Positions 15,356 to 22,718 of a stretch of DNA of 32,123 bases are shown here, in pieces; position 1 is the first letter of the stretch; each line of letters begins with the position of its first letter. Source of the stretch: Spirochaetales bacterium Spiro_12 (lineage in GTDB: Bacteria > Spirochaetota > Spirochaetia > Treponematales > Rectinemataceae); the NCBI GenBank assembly GCA_001603165.1, contig LVBN01000136.1, positions 17,169-49,291 of the forward strand, read 5' to 3'. The translations under genes and the position numbers were made by a program. Below the pieces are notes generated by a model that did not search any database, was not told the origin of the DNA, and saw only the letters and a program-made list of their open reading frames with translations.

Positions 15356-17094
15356 CAGAGCCCGCCGCCCGAGGTCATGTTGTGCACGATTCCCAAGAGT
15401 TCGGCCATAAGATAGGGCTTCTGGAGATAATGATCCACACCCTGTCCGTATGCGCGTCGCACCGAATTTTCATTTTTCCTGTGGGAAACCAGGATGAAGG
15501 GAATATCTTTGGTGCCCGATTTAGCGGCCAGGCTATCTTTGAGCATGAAGCCGTCCACCTTGGGCACCATGAGCTCGGATATGATGAGGTCGAAGCCTTC
15601 TTCGGCCACCATCGACAGGGCTTTACCGCCGTCCTGGGCGATGGAGACCGTGTAATCATTGTTTTCGAGAAAGGTCTTCAGGACGCCGGCATGAATCTGA
15701 TTGTCGTCCACCACCAGGATCTTCGCCCTGGATTGGGTTTCTGTGCCGACCTCCGAAGATGTGCAGATTGTGTTGCCTCCCCTCTTGCGGGCTATCCTGA
15801 GCCGCTTGACCCCTGCTTCGGCAAGGGTTGCCCCGGCCTCGGCCGGATCCAGAATAGTGGATCGGATTTCAGCCACAGCCACCAATCCAGCCGAAACGGT
15901 TATCCGTTCTATGAAGCTCTTGGATGCTTCCACGCTGGTGCGTATCGTTTCGCAAAGTTCCACCGCCTTGTGGAAGACGATTCTGGGCATCCAGAGGGCG
16001 AAGGTGGTCCCGTGGAGCCTGAACACGGGCTGAGTAGCGGCCTTGCCGTCCTGGAGTATCCTGGCCACACCTTTAAGAATGGCTTCCACTTCCTTAGGTC
16101 CGTACTGGTACTCTATCCGGGCCATGCCCTCGTCGATGCCGAAAACCGCCAGGACATCGTCCTCCACGCCTTCGGCGTAGAAGCGCAGTGAAGCCTGTTC
16201 GTCAATGAACTCCTTGAAAAAGGTTTCGTCGTAAAGGCCTGTGGTGGAATCCCTCATCTGGACTTCGTTCACCAGGGTGGCTGCCTTCTGGAGCTGCTCG
16301 TTCAATTCCTTGAGCCTCGTCACCTCCTCGCCCAGAGCCTGATAATCGGGTTTGGTCTTCTCGCCTCGCAGGCCCGATTCCAGCGCCAGGCCGCATTCCA
16401 GGTTTTTAAGCGTGTCGATATAACTAGGGATATTCTCTTTGATGATCGATCCATGCTGGGGCAGAATCGCCTCCAATTCCAGGCAGGAAATCAGATCCAT
16501 GGTTGGTCTGAGTATTTCATTGGAAGGCATGTAGTGTTCATGGAAGCGCTTCATCGCTTCCCTATACCCGTCGTCGGCATAGAGCGACCAGCGCTCCGAA
16601 AAAGCGCCGAAGAGATCGCTGGACAGGAGAAACTTGCTCTGTCGGTCGTAGGTGGCTATGGCCCCGGGGAAATGCAGATAGGGGGTGGGAATGAATTGAA
16701 GGGTCCGGCCGCTGGAGAGCCGCAGGGCATAGCCATGTTCGTCCACCAGATACACCGGGGAGGTGATGCCGTAAAAACGCAGGAGGGACCAGGTTCTCCA
16801 GTGGGTGACTATGGTGAATTTCATGCCCGCCGCTTCCATATAAGGAAGGGCCGCCGCCAGGTCGGGATCCTGGTGATGCAACACCACATAGCGGATCTTA
16901 TCCAAAGGCAGGATGGAAGCGACCGATGCCATCACGTCCTTGGCATCCAGGGTGGAACCCGGGTCGAAAAGAATGCCCTCGCCGCCCTCCACGAGGAGGT
17001 AGGGATTACAAATGAGATTTTCGGTAAGAAGCGAATTCCCAACCCAGAAGAATCCGCCTCCCAATGCAGTCACTTCGCCCATACGCACATCCAT
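15355..17094 (-). CDS. ODP-type diiron sensor, degenerate GGDEF and receiver in one protein
   Basis: A 579-residue cytosolic protein. Residues 1-235 form a metallo-beta-lactamase/flavodiiron-like domain of the ODP type known as an oxygen and iron sensor in Treponema: H74-Q-D76-P-D78 with Leu79 where flavodiiron enzymes have His, then H141, D160 and H214. After a coiled-coil-like linker (about 250-275), residues about 281-445 look like a GGDEF domain whose signature site reads L-H-G-T-T-F (360-365), so it should not make c-di-GMP. Residues 457-572 are a receiver with D463-D464, S537 and K559, but Glu507 replaces the phosphoacceptor Asp. The ATG at 17094 has no clear ribosome site; the ATG at 17082 is an alternative. 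It heads the glycan operon and probably controls it. Confidence 0.85.
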   Translation of the reverse strand: MDVRMGEVTALGGGFFWVGNSLLTENLICNPYLLVEGGEGILFDPGSTLDAKDVMASVASILPLDKIRYVVLHHQDPDLAAALPYMEAAGMKFTIVTHWRTWSLLRFYGITSPVYLVDEHGYALRLSSGRTLQFIPTPYLHFPGAIATYDRQSKFLLSSDLFGAFSERWSLYADDGYREAMKRFHEHYMPSNEILRPTMDLISCLELEAILPQHGSIIKENIPSYIDTLKNLECGLALESGLRGEKTKPDYQALGEEVTRLKELNEQLQKAATLVNEVQMRDSTTGLYDETFFKEFIDEQASLRFYAEGVEDDVLAVFGIDEGMARIEYQYGPKEVEAILKGVARILQDGKAATQPVFRLHGTTFALWMPRIVFHKAVELCETIRTSVEASKSFIERITVSAGLVAVAEIRSTILDPAEAGATLAEAGVKRLRIARKRGGNTICTSSEVGTETQSRAKILVVDDNQIHAGVLKTFLENNDYTVSIAQDGGKALSMVAEEGFDLIISELMVPKVDGFMLKDSLAAKSGTKDIPFILVSHRKNENSVRRAYGQGVDHYLQKPYLMAELLGIVHNMTSGGGL

Positions 17095-17221
17095 TGTTAT
17101 AGGTCTGTTTTATAGTATCGGATGTACCGGGCGCCCGCACAAGGAGCCGATCGGTATTTCACCCGCGACGATTCACTTTCCCGGTCGGGGATACGCAGGG
17201 GAGGGGATACGCATTATTCAT

Positions 17222-17250
17222 TTGACAGCACATTATTGGAGGAGTATCCT
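17222..17250 (+). promoter_or_regulatory. Sigma-70-type promoter of cstA
   Basis: A perfect -35 box TTGACA (17222-17227), a 17-base spacer and the -10 box TATCCT (17245-17250). The predicted start near 17257 gives a leader of about 22 bases that contains the AGGAGG ribosome site. Confidence 0.75.
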
Positions 17251-17278
17251 AATATATCCATATTTGCAGGAGGACTGC

Positions 17279-18979
17279 ATGAGTACTCTTATTGCATTGG
17301 TCGCTATCGCGATCTATGTGATCTTCTACTTTACCTACGGTAAGAAGATCCGCGATAACGTCCTACAAAGCGGCAAGGCGCCCGAAGCCCCGTCCAAAAG
17401 GCTTAACGATGGCGTCGACTACGTTCCAACCTCCAAGTACGTCCTGTTCGGCCACCACTTCGCCTCCATAGCAGGCGCCGGTCCCATCACCGGCCCCGCC
17501 ATGGCCGTCGCCTGGGGATGGTTGCCTGGACTTCTCTGGATCTGGTTCGGTAACATCTTTCTTGGCGCCATCCACGACTATTTGTCGTTGGTGGCTTCAG
17601 TGCGCTACGACGGGCGTTCTATGCAATTCGTCGCCCAGGATGTGATCGGCAAGAAGGCTGGCAAGACCTTCAGCTGGTTCATCCTCTTTCTCTGCGTCCT
17701 GGTAGTAGCCGCCTTCGGCGATATCGTTGCCGGACAGTTCGCCGCCGACGGACGTGTCTTCTTCTCCTTCGTCTTCTTCTGCGTTGCCGCGGTAATCGCG
17801 GGTTATTTCATGTACAAGTCCAAACTCGGCCTGGGCAAGGGTACTATCATCGGCCTTGTGCTTATCATCGCCGCGTTCTGGCTGGGCGACATGTTCCCCG
17901 TAAAGTGGGGCAAGGACATATACTTCCTCATCATTTTCGTCTATATCGTTTTGGCATCAACACTTCCTGTCAACCTCCTGCTCCAGCCCCGAGACTATCT
18001 GTCTTCTTACTTCCTGTACTTCGGTCTTCTAGTGGGAAGTATCGCGGCTATTTTCAGCTTCAAAGCCCTGGACGCCATCCCCGCCTTCACCTCCTTCAGC
18101 GCCAAGCTGATCGGCCCCGCGGGCAATCTCCAGCCCTCTCCTTTCTGGCCAACCGTACCTCTTATAATCGCCTGCGGCGCCCTCTCGGGCTTTCACTCCC
18201 TGGTTTCCGCGGGAACATCCTCCAAGCAGCTCAAGACCGAGACCGATGGCCTCTTCGTCGGCTACGGCGCCATGCTGGTGGAAGGCTTCCTGGCCACCCT
18301 GGTCGTCATTTCAATCGCCGGATTCGGCGGCTTGGCTTTGGGCGACAAGCTCATGACCACCCCCGCTCTGGGACGTTTCGTCAACTCCTTCGCCAAGATG
18401 GTTTCGACGCAGATCCCCTTCCTCAGCATGAGCTTCATGCAGCTTTTCTCTGCAGTCTGGGTATCCACCTTCGCGCTCACCACCTTGGACACCACCAACC
18501 GCCTGGGTCGCTACATCATGCAGGAAATGGCCGAACCCCTGAAGGAGAAGAGCCCCGGTGTCTACAATATTTTCCACAACAAGTGGGTGGCCTCCCTACT
18601 CATCGCCTTCATTGGCCTCTTCCTGGCTCGCTCCGGTGGATATACGGTGATCTGGCCGGCCTTCTCCGGCGCCAACCAGCTTCTAGCCTCGGTGGTCATG
18701 CTCACCGTCGCCGTCTGGGTAAACGAGAAACTCAAGGCCAAGTTCGTGATCGCCACCGTCCTGCCCGCCCTTCTTCTCTGGGTAACGGTAGTCGCAGCCC
18801 TTATCTGGTACGAGATCGTGATCATCCCCGTGTTCTTTATCGACATGGCCAAGACCACCAACGTCATCACCGGCGTAGTGGTCGGCTTGATCAATCTCTT
18901 CATGCTTTATCTCAGTTTCGTGATGCTCTTCGGCTTCAGGAAGAAGTGGGCGGAGCGAAAAGCCACCGCGAAAGCCTAA
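17279..18979 (+). CDS. cstA: CstA-family carbon-starvation / pyruvate or peptide transporter
   Basis: An inner-membrane carrier of 566 residues with many hydrophobic helices. Characteristic CstA segments are present: G-H-H-F-A-S-I-A-G-A-G-P-I-T-G-P near residue 61, G-A-I-H-D-Y, L-L-Q-P-R-D-Y-L, S-G-F-H-S-L-V-S-A-G-T-S-S-K, and T-L-D-T-T-N-R-L-G-R-Y. CstA and its relatives import pyruvate or peptides under carbon limitation. The length corresponds to the shorter form, compared with about 700 residues in Escherichia coli. The ATG at 17279 is chosen over an upstream in-frame ATG at 17012 because AGGAGG lies 6-7 bases before it and a consensus promoter lies upstream. It is a single-gene unit bounded by promoter and terminator, divergent from the glycan operon. 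Confidence 0.95.
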   Translation: MSTLIALVAIAIYVIFYFTYGKKIRDNVLQSGKAPEAPSKRLNDGVDYVPTSKYVLFGHHFASIAGAGPITGPAMAVAWGWLPGLLWIWFGNIFLGAIHDYLSLVASVRYDGRSMQFVAQDVIGKKAGKTFSWFILFLCVLVVAAFGDIVAGQFAADGRVFFSFVFFCVAAVIAGYFMYKSKLGLGKGTIIGLVLIIAAFWLGDMFPVKWGKDIYFLIIFVYIVLASTLPVNLLLQPRDYLSSYFLYFGLLVGSIAAIFSFKALDAIPAFTSFSAKLIGPAGNLQPSPFWPTVPLIIACGALSGFHSLVSAGTSSKQLKTETDGLFVGYGAMLVEGFLATLVVISIAGFGGLALGDKLMTTPALGRFVNSFAKMVSTQIPFLSMSFMQLFSAVWVSTFALTTLDTTNRLGRYIMQEMAEPLKEKSPGVYNIFHNKWVASLLIAFIGLFLARSGGYTVIWPAFSGANQLLASVVMLTVAVWVNEKLKAKFVIATVLPALLLWVTVVAALIWYEIVIIPVFFIDMAKTTNVITGVVVGLINLFMLYLSFVMLFGFRKKWAERKATAKA

Positions 18980-19033
18980 GACCCTTGTTAAAGCTACCCC
19001 TCCTTCGGAAGGCGATAGCTTGATCGACAGAGC

Positions 19034-19071
19034 GGGCTGCCCGGGATTGAAAATCCCGGGCAGCCCTTTTT
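19034..19071 (+). terminator. Intrinsic terminator of cstA
   Basis: A perfect 15-base-pair stem (19034-19048 with 19052-19066), a three-base loop, and five T residues (19067-19071). Confidence 0.93.
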
Positions 19072-19139
19072 CAATTATCCGATACCTTTGGCTTTGTAAA
19101 CGCCTTTTAAATATAGCCGAAAAGCGATGTTCGCCAAGC

Positions 19140-19169
19140 TTGTTCGATACGGCGACCTGATAGTATAAT
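19140..19169 (+). promoter_or_regulatory. Promoter of the ArsA-like ATPase operon
   Basis: TTGTTC (19140-19145), an 18-base spacer and a perfect TATAAT (19164-19169). A start near 19176 would give a leader of about 53 bases. The -35 box is weak. Confidence 0.6.
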
Positions 19170-19228
19170 GTGCCTACGTTAATGAAATTGCGAACACAGT
19201 GCGAGTCCACCATCAAAGGAAGCGGGGC

Positions 19229-19510
19229 ATGTCTCGAAGTTTCGGGCAATTGATCAAGTCGGCCATAAAAACAGCCCTCCAGGTGAACCGCGACAATGCC
19301 ACCGACCTGCTCGAGTTCGAGGTAAGGGAGCTGGAGAATATTTTCAGCCTGTTGATACTGGGCGGTTTCGCCGGCCTCCCCTCCCCTCCTTCGCCCATCG
19401 CCGTGGAGCTTCTTCCTTACCTGGAAAAGGAATTGCTTGTCCTCATCGCCCGCGCCGACCTGGCGCAGGACCCGATCGGCGTGCTGGCCGGCATGATGGA
19501 AGTGGGATAA
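19229..19510 (+). CDS. Small protein of unknown function, first gene of the ArsA-like operon
   Basis: A 93-residue protein that I do not recognise. The chosen ATG at 19229 has an AAGGA site about 10 bases upstream; an earlier in-frame start at 19199 is less likely. The protein has a basic, amphipathic N-terminal part, an acidic helix (residues about 28-40), a short hydrophobic segment L-L-I-L-G-G-F-A-G, a proline turn P-S-P-P-S-P and a helical C-terminal part with L-P-Y-L-E-K-E-L. It has no cysteine or histidine that would suggest metal binding. It ends nine bases before the ArsA-like ATPase gene and is likely a partner of that ATPase. Confidence 0.7.
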   Translation: MSRSFGQLIKSAIKTALQVNRDNATDLLEFEVRELENIFSLLILGGFAGLPSPPSPIAVELLPYLEKELLVLIARADLAQDPIGVLAGMMEVG

Positions 19511-19519
19511 GGAGAACGC

Positions 19520-20446
19520 ATGAACGACAGGGCCTTTTTCCTGGGCAAGGGAGGGGTGGGAAAAACCACGCTCTCCGGCGCCTTCGCCCTCTCTCTGGCC
19601 CGAAAAGGCAAAAAAGTCCTCATAGCCTCCCTCGATCCGGCCCATAATTTAGGCGACATACTGGGGACCAGGCTTTCGGGCGAGCCAATCACCATCGAAC
19701 CGAGGCTCGACGCCCTCGAAGTGGACCTCGCCTATTGGGTCGACAAATACCTCAACGAAAGCAGGGCCCAGATGAAGGCGAATTATTCCTACAATACCGC
19801 CTTCAATCTCGACTCTTTCTTCAATATTATGAAATATTCGCCCGGCACGGAAGAATACGCCGTGCTGTGGGCTATCGAAGATATCCACTGCCGTCTCGGC
19901 CCCCTGTACGATGTTGTCGTGTTCGACACTCCGCCCACAGCGTTGTCCCTCCGTTTTCTCTCCCTTCCGGTGATATCCGGATTATGGGTAAAGGAGTTGC
20001 GACAGCTCAGGGAAAAAATCCTGAGCAAGCGTCAGACAGTGGCCCGCATAAACCCGGAATCGCCCATCGCCGCCAGTTGTATCGATAAGGATGAGGACAA
20101 GGTCTACGGCCAACTCAAAAACATCGGCCTCAGGCTTAGCCGGCTCGAGCTACTCTTCGCCAAGGAAAGCTTTATCAGCGTCATCGTCAATCCTGATCGG
20201 CTTTCCGTGGACGAAGCCTTGCGCATCCAGGAGGAGCTGAACAGGCTGGGCATACCCCTTTCCGCGGTCTGCGTAAACAAAAAAGGAATATCGGACATGG
20301 CATGGGCCCAGCATCCCTCCCTCGCCGGATACCCCCAATTTGATTTCGATTTCACCCGTGAAGGCATCAGCTCCCGCGAAGAACTCATGGCCGTGGGGGC
20401 CCAGGCCCTCGCCGCACATTTTTTAAACAGGGCAGGAAACCAATGA
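19520..20446 (+). CDS. ArsA/Get3-like anion-transporting-type ATPase
   Basis: A 308-residue cytosolic P-loop ATPase of the SIMIBI class. The deviant Walker A with signature lysine is G-K-G-G-V-G-K-T-T (9-17), followed by L-D-P-A-H-N-L-G-D (switch I region) and D-T-P-P-T-A-L-S-L-R-F-L-S-L-P (switch II and membrane-protein-binding region). Later segments include I-V-N-P-D-R-L-S-V-D-E-A and V-C-V-N-K, both typical of the family. It is a single-domain form, so it would act as a dimer. Relatives drive arsenite efflux or deliver tail-anchored membrane proteins, but no arsenic genes are near, and no C-x-C metal site is seen. The stop overlaps the next start as ATGA. The DUF59 gene downstream suggests a possible link to iron-sulfur assembly. 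Confidence 0.88.
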   Translation: MNDRAFFLGKGGVGKTTLSGAFALSLARKGKKVLIASLDPAHNLGDILGTRLSGEPITIEPRLDALEVDLAYWVDKYLNESRAQMKANYSYNTAFNLDSFFNIMKYSPGTEEYAVLWAIEDIHCRLGPLYDVVVFDTPPTALSLRFLSLPVISGLWVKELRQLREKILSKRQTVARINPESPIAASCIDKDEDKVYGQLKNIGLRLSRLELLFAKESFISVIVNPDRLSVDEALRIQEELNRLGIPLSAVCVNKKGISDMAWAQHPSLAGYPQFDFDFTREGISSREELMAVGAQALAAHFLNRAGNQ

Positions 20447-21072
20447 ACGTAGCTTATCTGATCCCCCTCCTTCTTCTCGGCGCCGCCGGCTCGATCCAAT
20501 ATTTCCTGGGTACGAAGAAAAACCGATGGCTCGGCCACCGAATGTCCCAGCAGGCGGAAAGGCTTCTGAACCCCAAGGATACCGAATATGTCAACATAGG
20601 AGGCGCCATCGGGTATCACTTCAAATACAAGTTGCGCGATCCCTGGACCAGCGCCAAAGGCTCTTATACCTTCATTCCCCGCCATTCGCTGCTCTACGTG
20701 CCTTTTACCTATCTATTGGGAAACCGGGATCGATTTGTGATGAATATATTCACCGATAAAAAACTGATCAGCGAAGGTCATATAATCGAAAAAGGACACC
20801 TGAAGCGTGCCAAGATCGACGGCGAATGGAGTATGAGCAAGGAAGAGATCGTCCGGGACGGGAAGACCTTCGTGCTCCTCTGGAGACAGGAGAGCATTCT
20901 CGCCCCCCTGAAGCGAACCTTCGAAACGATTCCCGAACCGGAGAGTCTCACACATTTCTGCTGCTTCGACGACAATAAAACCTTCTTTCTCTACCTGAAT
21001 CCCAAGAAGGGGGAGATTGAAAACAATCTCAAGCATTTTCTTTCGGTCTGTCCTGAGTATTTTAAACAATGA
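20443..21072 (+). CDS. Membrane-anchored protein of unknown function
   Basis: A 209-residue protein with one N-terminal membrane helix (about residues 3-22, L-I-P-L-L-L-L-G-A-A-G-S-I), then a soluble domain with alternating beta-type segments (for example Y-T-F-I-P-R-H-S-L-L-Y-V-P-F). I recognise no family. The start overlaps the ArsA-like gene stop as ATGA, so its translation is tied to that ATPase, which suggests a membrane partner or target for it. Basic residues after the helix would place the soluble domain in the cytosol. It is followed by a strong AGGAGG for the DUF59 gene. Confidence 0.8.
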   Translation: MNVAYLIPLLLLGAAGSIQYFLGTKKNRWLGHRMSQQAERLLNPKDTEYVNIGGAIGYHFKYKLRDPWTSAKGSYTFIPRHSLLYVPFTYLLGNRDRFVMNIFTDKKLISEGHIIEKGHLKRAKIDGEWSMSKEEIVRDGKTFVLLWRQESILAPLKRTFETIPEPESLTHFCCFDDNKTFFLYLNPKKGEIENNLKHFLSVCPEYFKQ

Positions 21073-21084
21073 GGAGGTTCTCGT

Positions 21085-21357
21085 ATGGACCCAGCTATCC
21101 AGAAAAAGATCGACGCCGCTTTGGCCGGGGCGATCGAACCTCAGTCGGAACTACCTATAGTCGATCTGGGGTTGGTCTCTAACGTGCGGTACAGCGAGGC
21201 TCTATCCAGCATAGAAATCACTCTGGCCAGAGGTTTCCCACAGGGCATGTGCAAGGCCTGCGCCGCAATCGATATCGTCACCGCCGAAGGCTTGGAACGT
21301 CGCACCAGGGAGGCTTTTGAAAAGGAATTTCCGGGCTTCAAAATTATCGTGAGCTGA
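21085..21357 (+). CDS. DUF59 / MIP18-like (PaaD/SufT-type) protein
   Basis: A 90-residue protein with the DUF59 pattern: I-V-D-L-G-L-V-S-N-V-R-Y near residues 25-36, then S-S-I-E-I-T-L, and a C-terminal helix-strand pair ending F-P-G-F-K-I-I-V. DUF59 proteins assist iron-sulfur cluster assembly or delivery, and in Mrp/ApbC carriers the domain is fused to a SIMIBI ATPase. Here it is separate but in the same operon as an ArsA-like SIMIBI ATPase. The segment M-C-K-A-C gives two cysteines that could bind metal or a cluster. A strong AGGAGG lies about eight bases before the ATG. Confidence 0.75.
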   Translation: MDPAIQKKIDAALAGAIEPQSELPIVDLGLVSNVRYSEALSSIEITLARGFPQGMCKACAAIDIVTAEGLERRTREAFEKEFPGFKIIVS

Positions 21358-21409
21358 GTTCCCGGGGGGCGATGCCACAAAAAATACAATCCAATAGGGA
21401 GATACTACT

Positions 21410-22714
21410 ATTCAAGTTCCGGCCATACTCCAAATTCTCATCGTATTCGTTCTCGTCGTCTTTCTCACCTCGCGAAAAATCCACCTTGGCCTTGCCGCCA
21501 TACTGGGGGGTCTCGCCATAGCCTTGTGGCGGGGCCTCAGCCTGGGAAAAATAACGAGCATATTCCTCGGGGACATATTCAGCGCCGATACGATTCTTCT
21601 GGTCTGCCTGATGAGCCTTATCATGGTGTTTTCATCGGGGATGAAAAAAGCCGGGGCCATGGACGCCTTCGCCCGCTCCATCATCGCCGTCGCCCCCTCG
21701 CGACGTCTGGCCATCGCCTTGGCTCCCATGCTCATAGGCACCTTGCCCGTACCTGGCGGGGCCATCCTTTCCGCCCCCCTTGTCGAATCCATGGATTCCG
21801 AAGGCCACATGAGTCCGGAAGGACTATCCGCGGCGAATTTCTATTTCAGACACATCATAGAACTTCTCTGGCCTCTCTTCCCCGCCTTTGTCATGACCCT
21901 CTCACTGGCCGAAATCTCCACCATAAAATTATTCAGCATTCAATTTTACTCCGCCCCCGTGCTGTTCACCCTGGGCCTGATATTTCTATTGCCTAAAAAA
22001 AACTGGGCCGGAATGACGGAAACGAAACGATCCCCGGCCGGCGAAAGGCGGGTGTCCTTTCTCGCCGGAATAGCCCCTCTCGCCATCGCCCTGGGGACAT
22101 ACGGGATTCTGGCGATCCTTTGGAGCCTCGTATCCCCCTTTCTGGCCTTACCCTCAGCGGCAAAAGCCCTGACGGGACGCTACGGGACGATACTTCTCGG
22201 GCTTGCGGCGGGCTGTGTCTATGTAGGCCTGGGCAAATCGGGCTTTTCGGTCTTCAAAGGCAGTCTCAATAGTTCAACCTTGCGGTTAATCCTCGTGCTT
22301 ATCGGTATCCGGATTTTTTCCGCCCTCCTTGGAGCCGCGGGAGCCGCGCAGGAGGCCGCTGCGGAGATGGAACGAAGCGGTTTTCCCCCCTTTGTCGCCA
22401 CCGCTTTGATTCCCTTGGCCGCCGGCCTGGTAACAGGGGTCGGCTATGGTTATGTCGGGCTGGCCTTCCCCATCGTCTTCGGCATGATGAGCTCCCAGAC
22501 CAGCGTCCCAAAAGAGGCGACCGTAGCCCTGGCGGCGGCTTTCGGATACGCGGGAATGATGGTATCGCCTCTTCATGTCTGCATGGTCGTCAGCGCCGAG
22601 CATTTTAAGACGGGCCTGCCCGGCACCATACGAAGGGTCGCCCTTCCTGTGGGCATATTCCTCGTAATCGCCACGGCATACGCCCTGGGAATTACGGCGG
22701 TAATGGGCCGGTAA
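21410..22714 (+). CDS. DUF401-type integral membrane carrier, probable ATT start
   Basis: A hydrophobic protein of about 434 residues with some ten or more membrane helices, resembling the DUF401 group of predicted permeases (T-S-R-K-I-H-L-G-L-A-A-I-L-G-G-L near the N-terminus; V-P-G-G-A-I-L-S-A-P; F-Y-F-R-H-I-I-E-L-L-W-P-L-F-P). An in-frame TAG lies at 21395-21397. Between it and TTG at 21524 no ATG, GTG or TTG occurs, but homology-like sequence and a membrane helix begin upstream. ATT at 21410 lies about eight bases after GGGAG (21397-21401), so initiation there is the best reading; a TTG start would delete the first helix. It is the last gene of the ArsA-like operon and ends four bases from the convergent asnA stop. 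Substrate unknown. Confidence 0.75.
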   Translation: MQVPAILQILIVFVLVVFLTSRKIHLGLAAILGGLAIALWRGLSLGKITSIFLGDIFSADTILLVCLMSLIMVFSSGMKKAGAMDAFARSIIAVAPSRRLAIALAPMLIGTLPVPGGAILSAPLVESMDSEGHMSPEGLSAANFYFRHIIELLWPLFPAFVMTLSLAEISTIKLFSIQFYSAPVLFTLGLIFLLPKKNWAGMTETKRSPAGERRVSFLAGIAPLAIALGTYGILAILWSLVSPFLALPSAAKALTGRYGTILLGLAAGCVYVGLGKSGFSVFKGSLNSSTLRLILVLIGIRIFSALLGAAGAAQEAAAEMERSGFPPFVATALIPLAAGLVTGVGYGYVGLAFPIVFGMMSSQTSVPKEATVALAAAFGYAGMMVSPLHVCMVVSAEHFKTGLPGTIRRVALPVGIFLVIATAYALGITAVMGR

Positions 22715-22718
22715 GGGA

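Noticed and set aside
17905-19023. + strand frame of 372 codons inside cstA
   Set aside because: Different frame of a clear membrane carrier gene; composition rich in Arg, Pro and His typical of a shadow.
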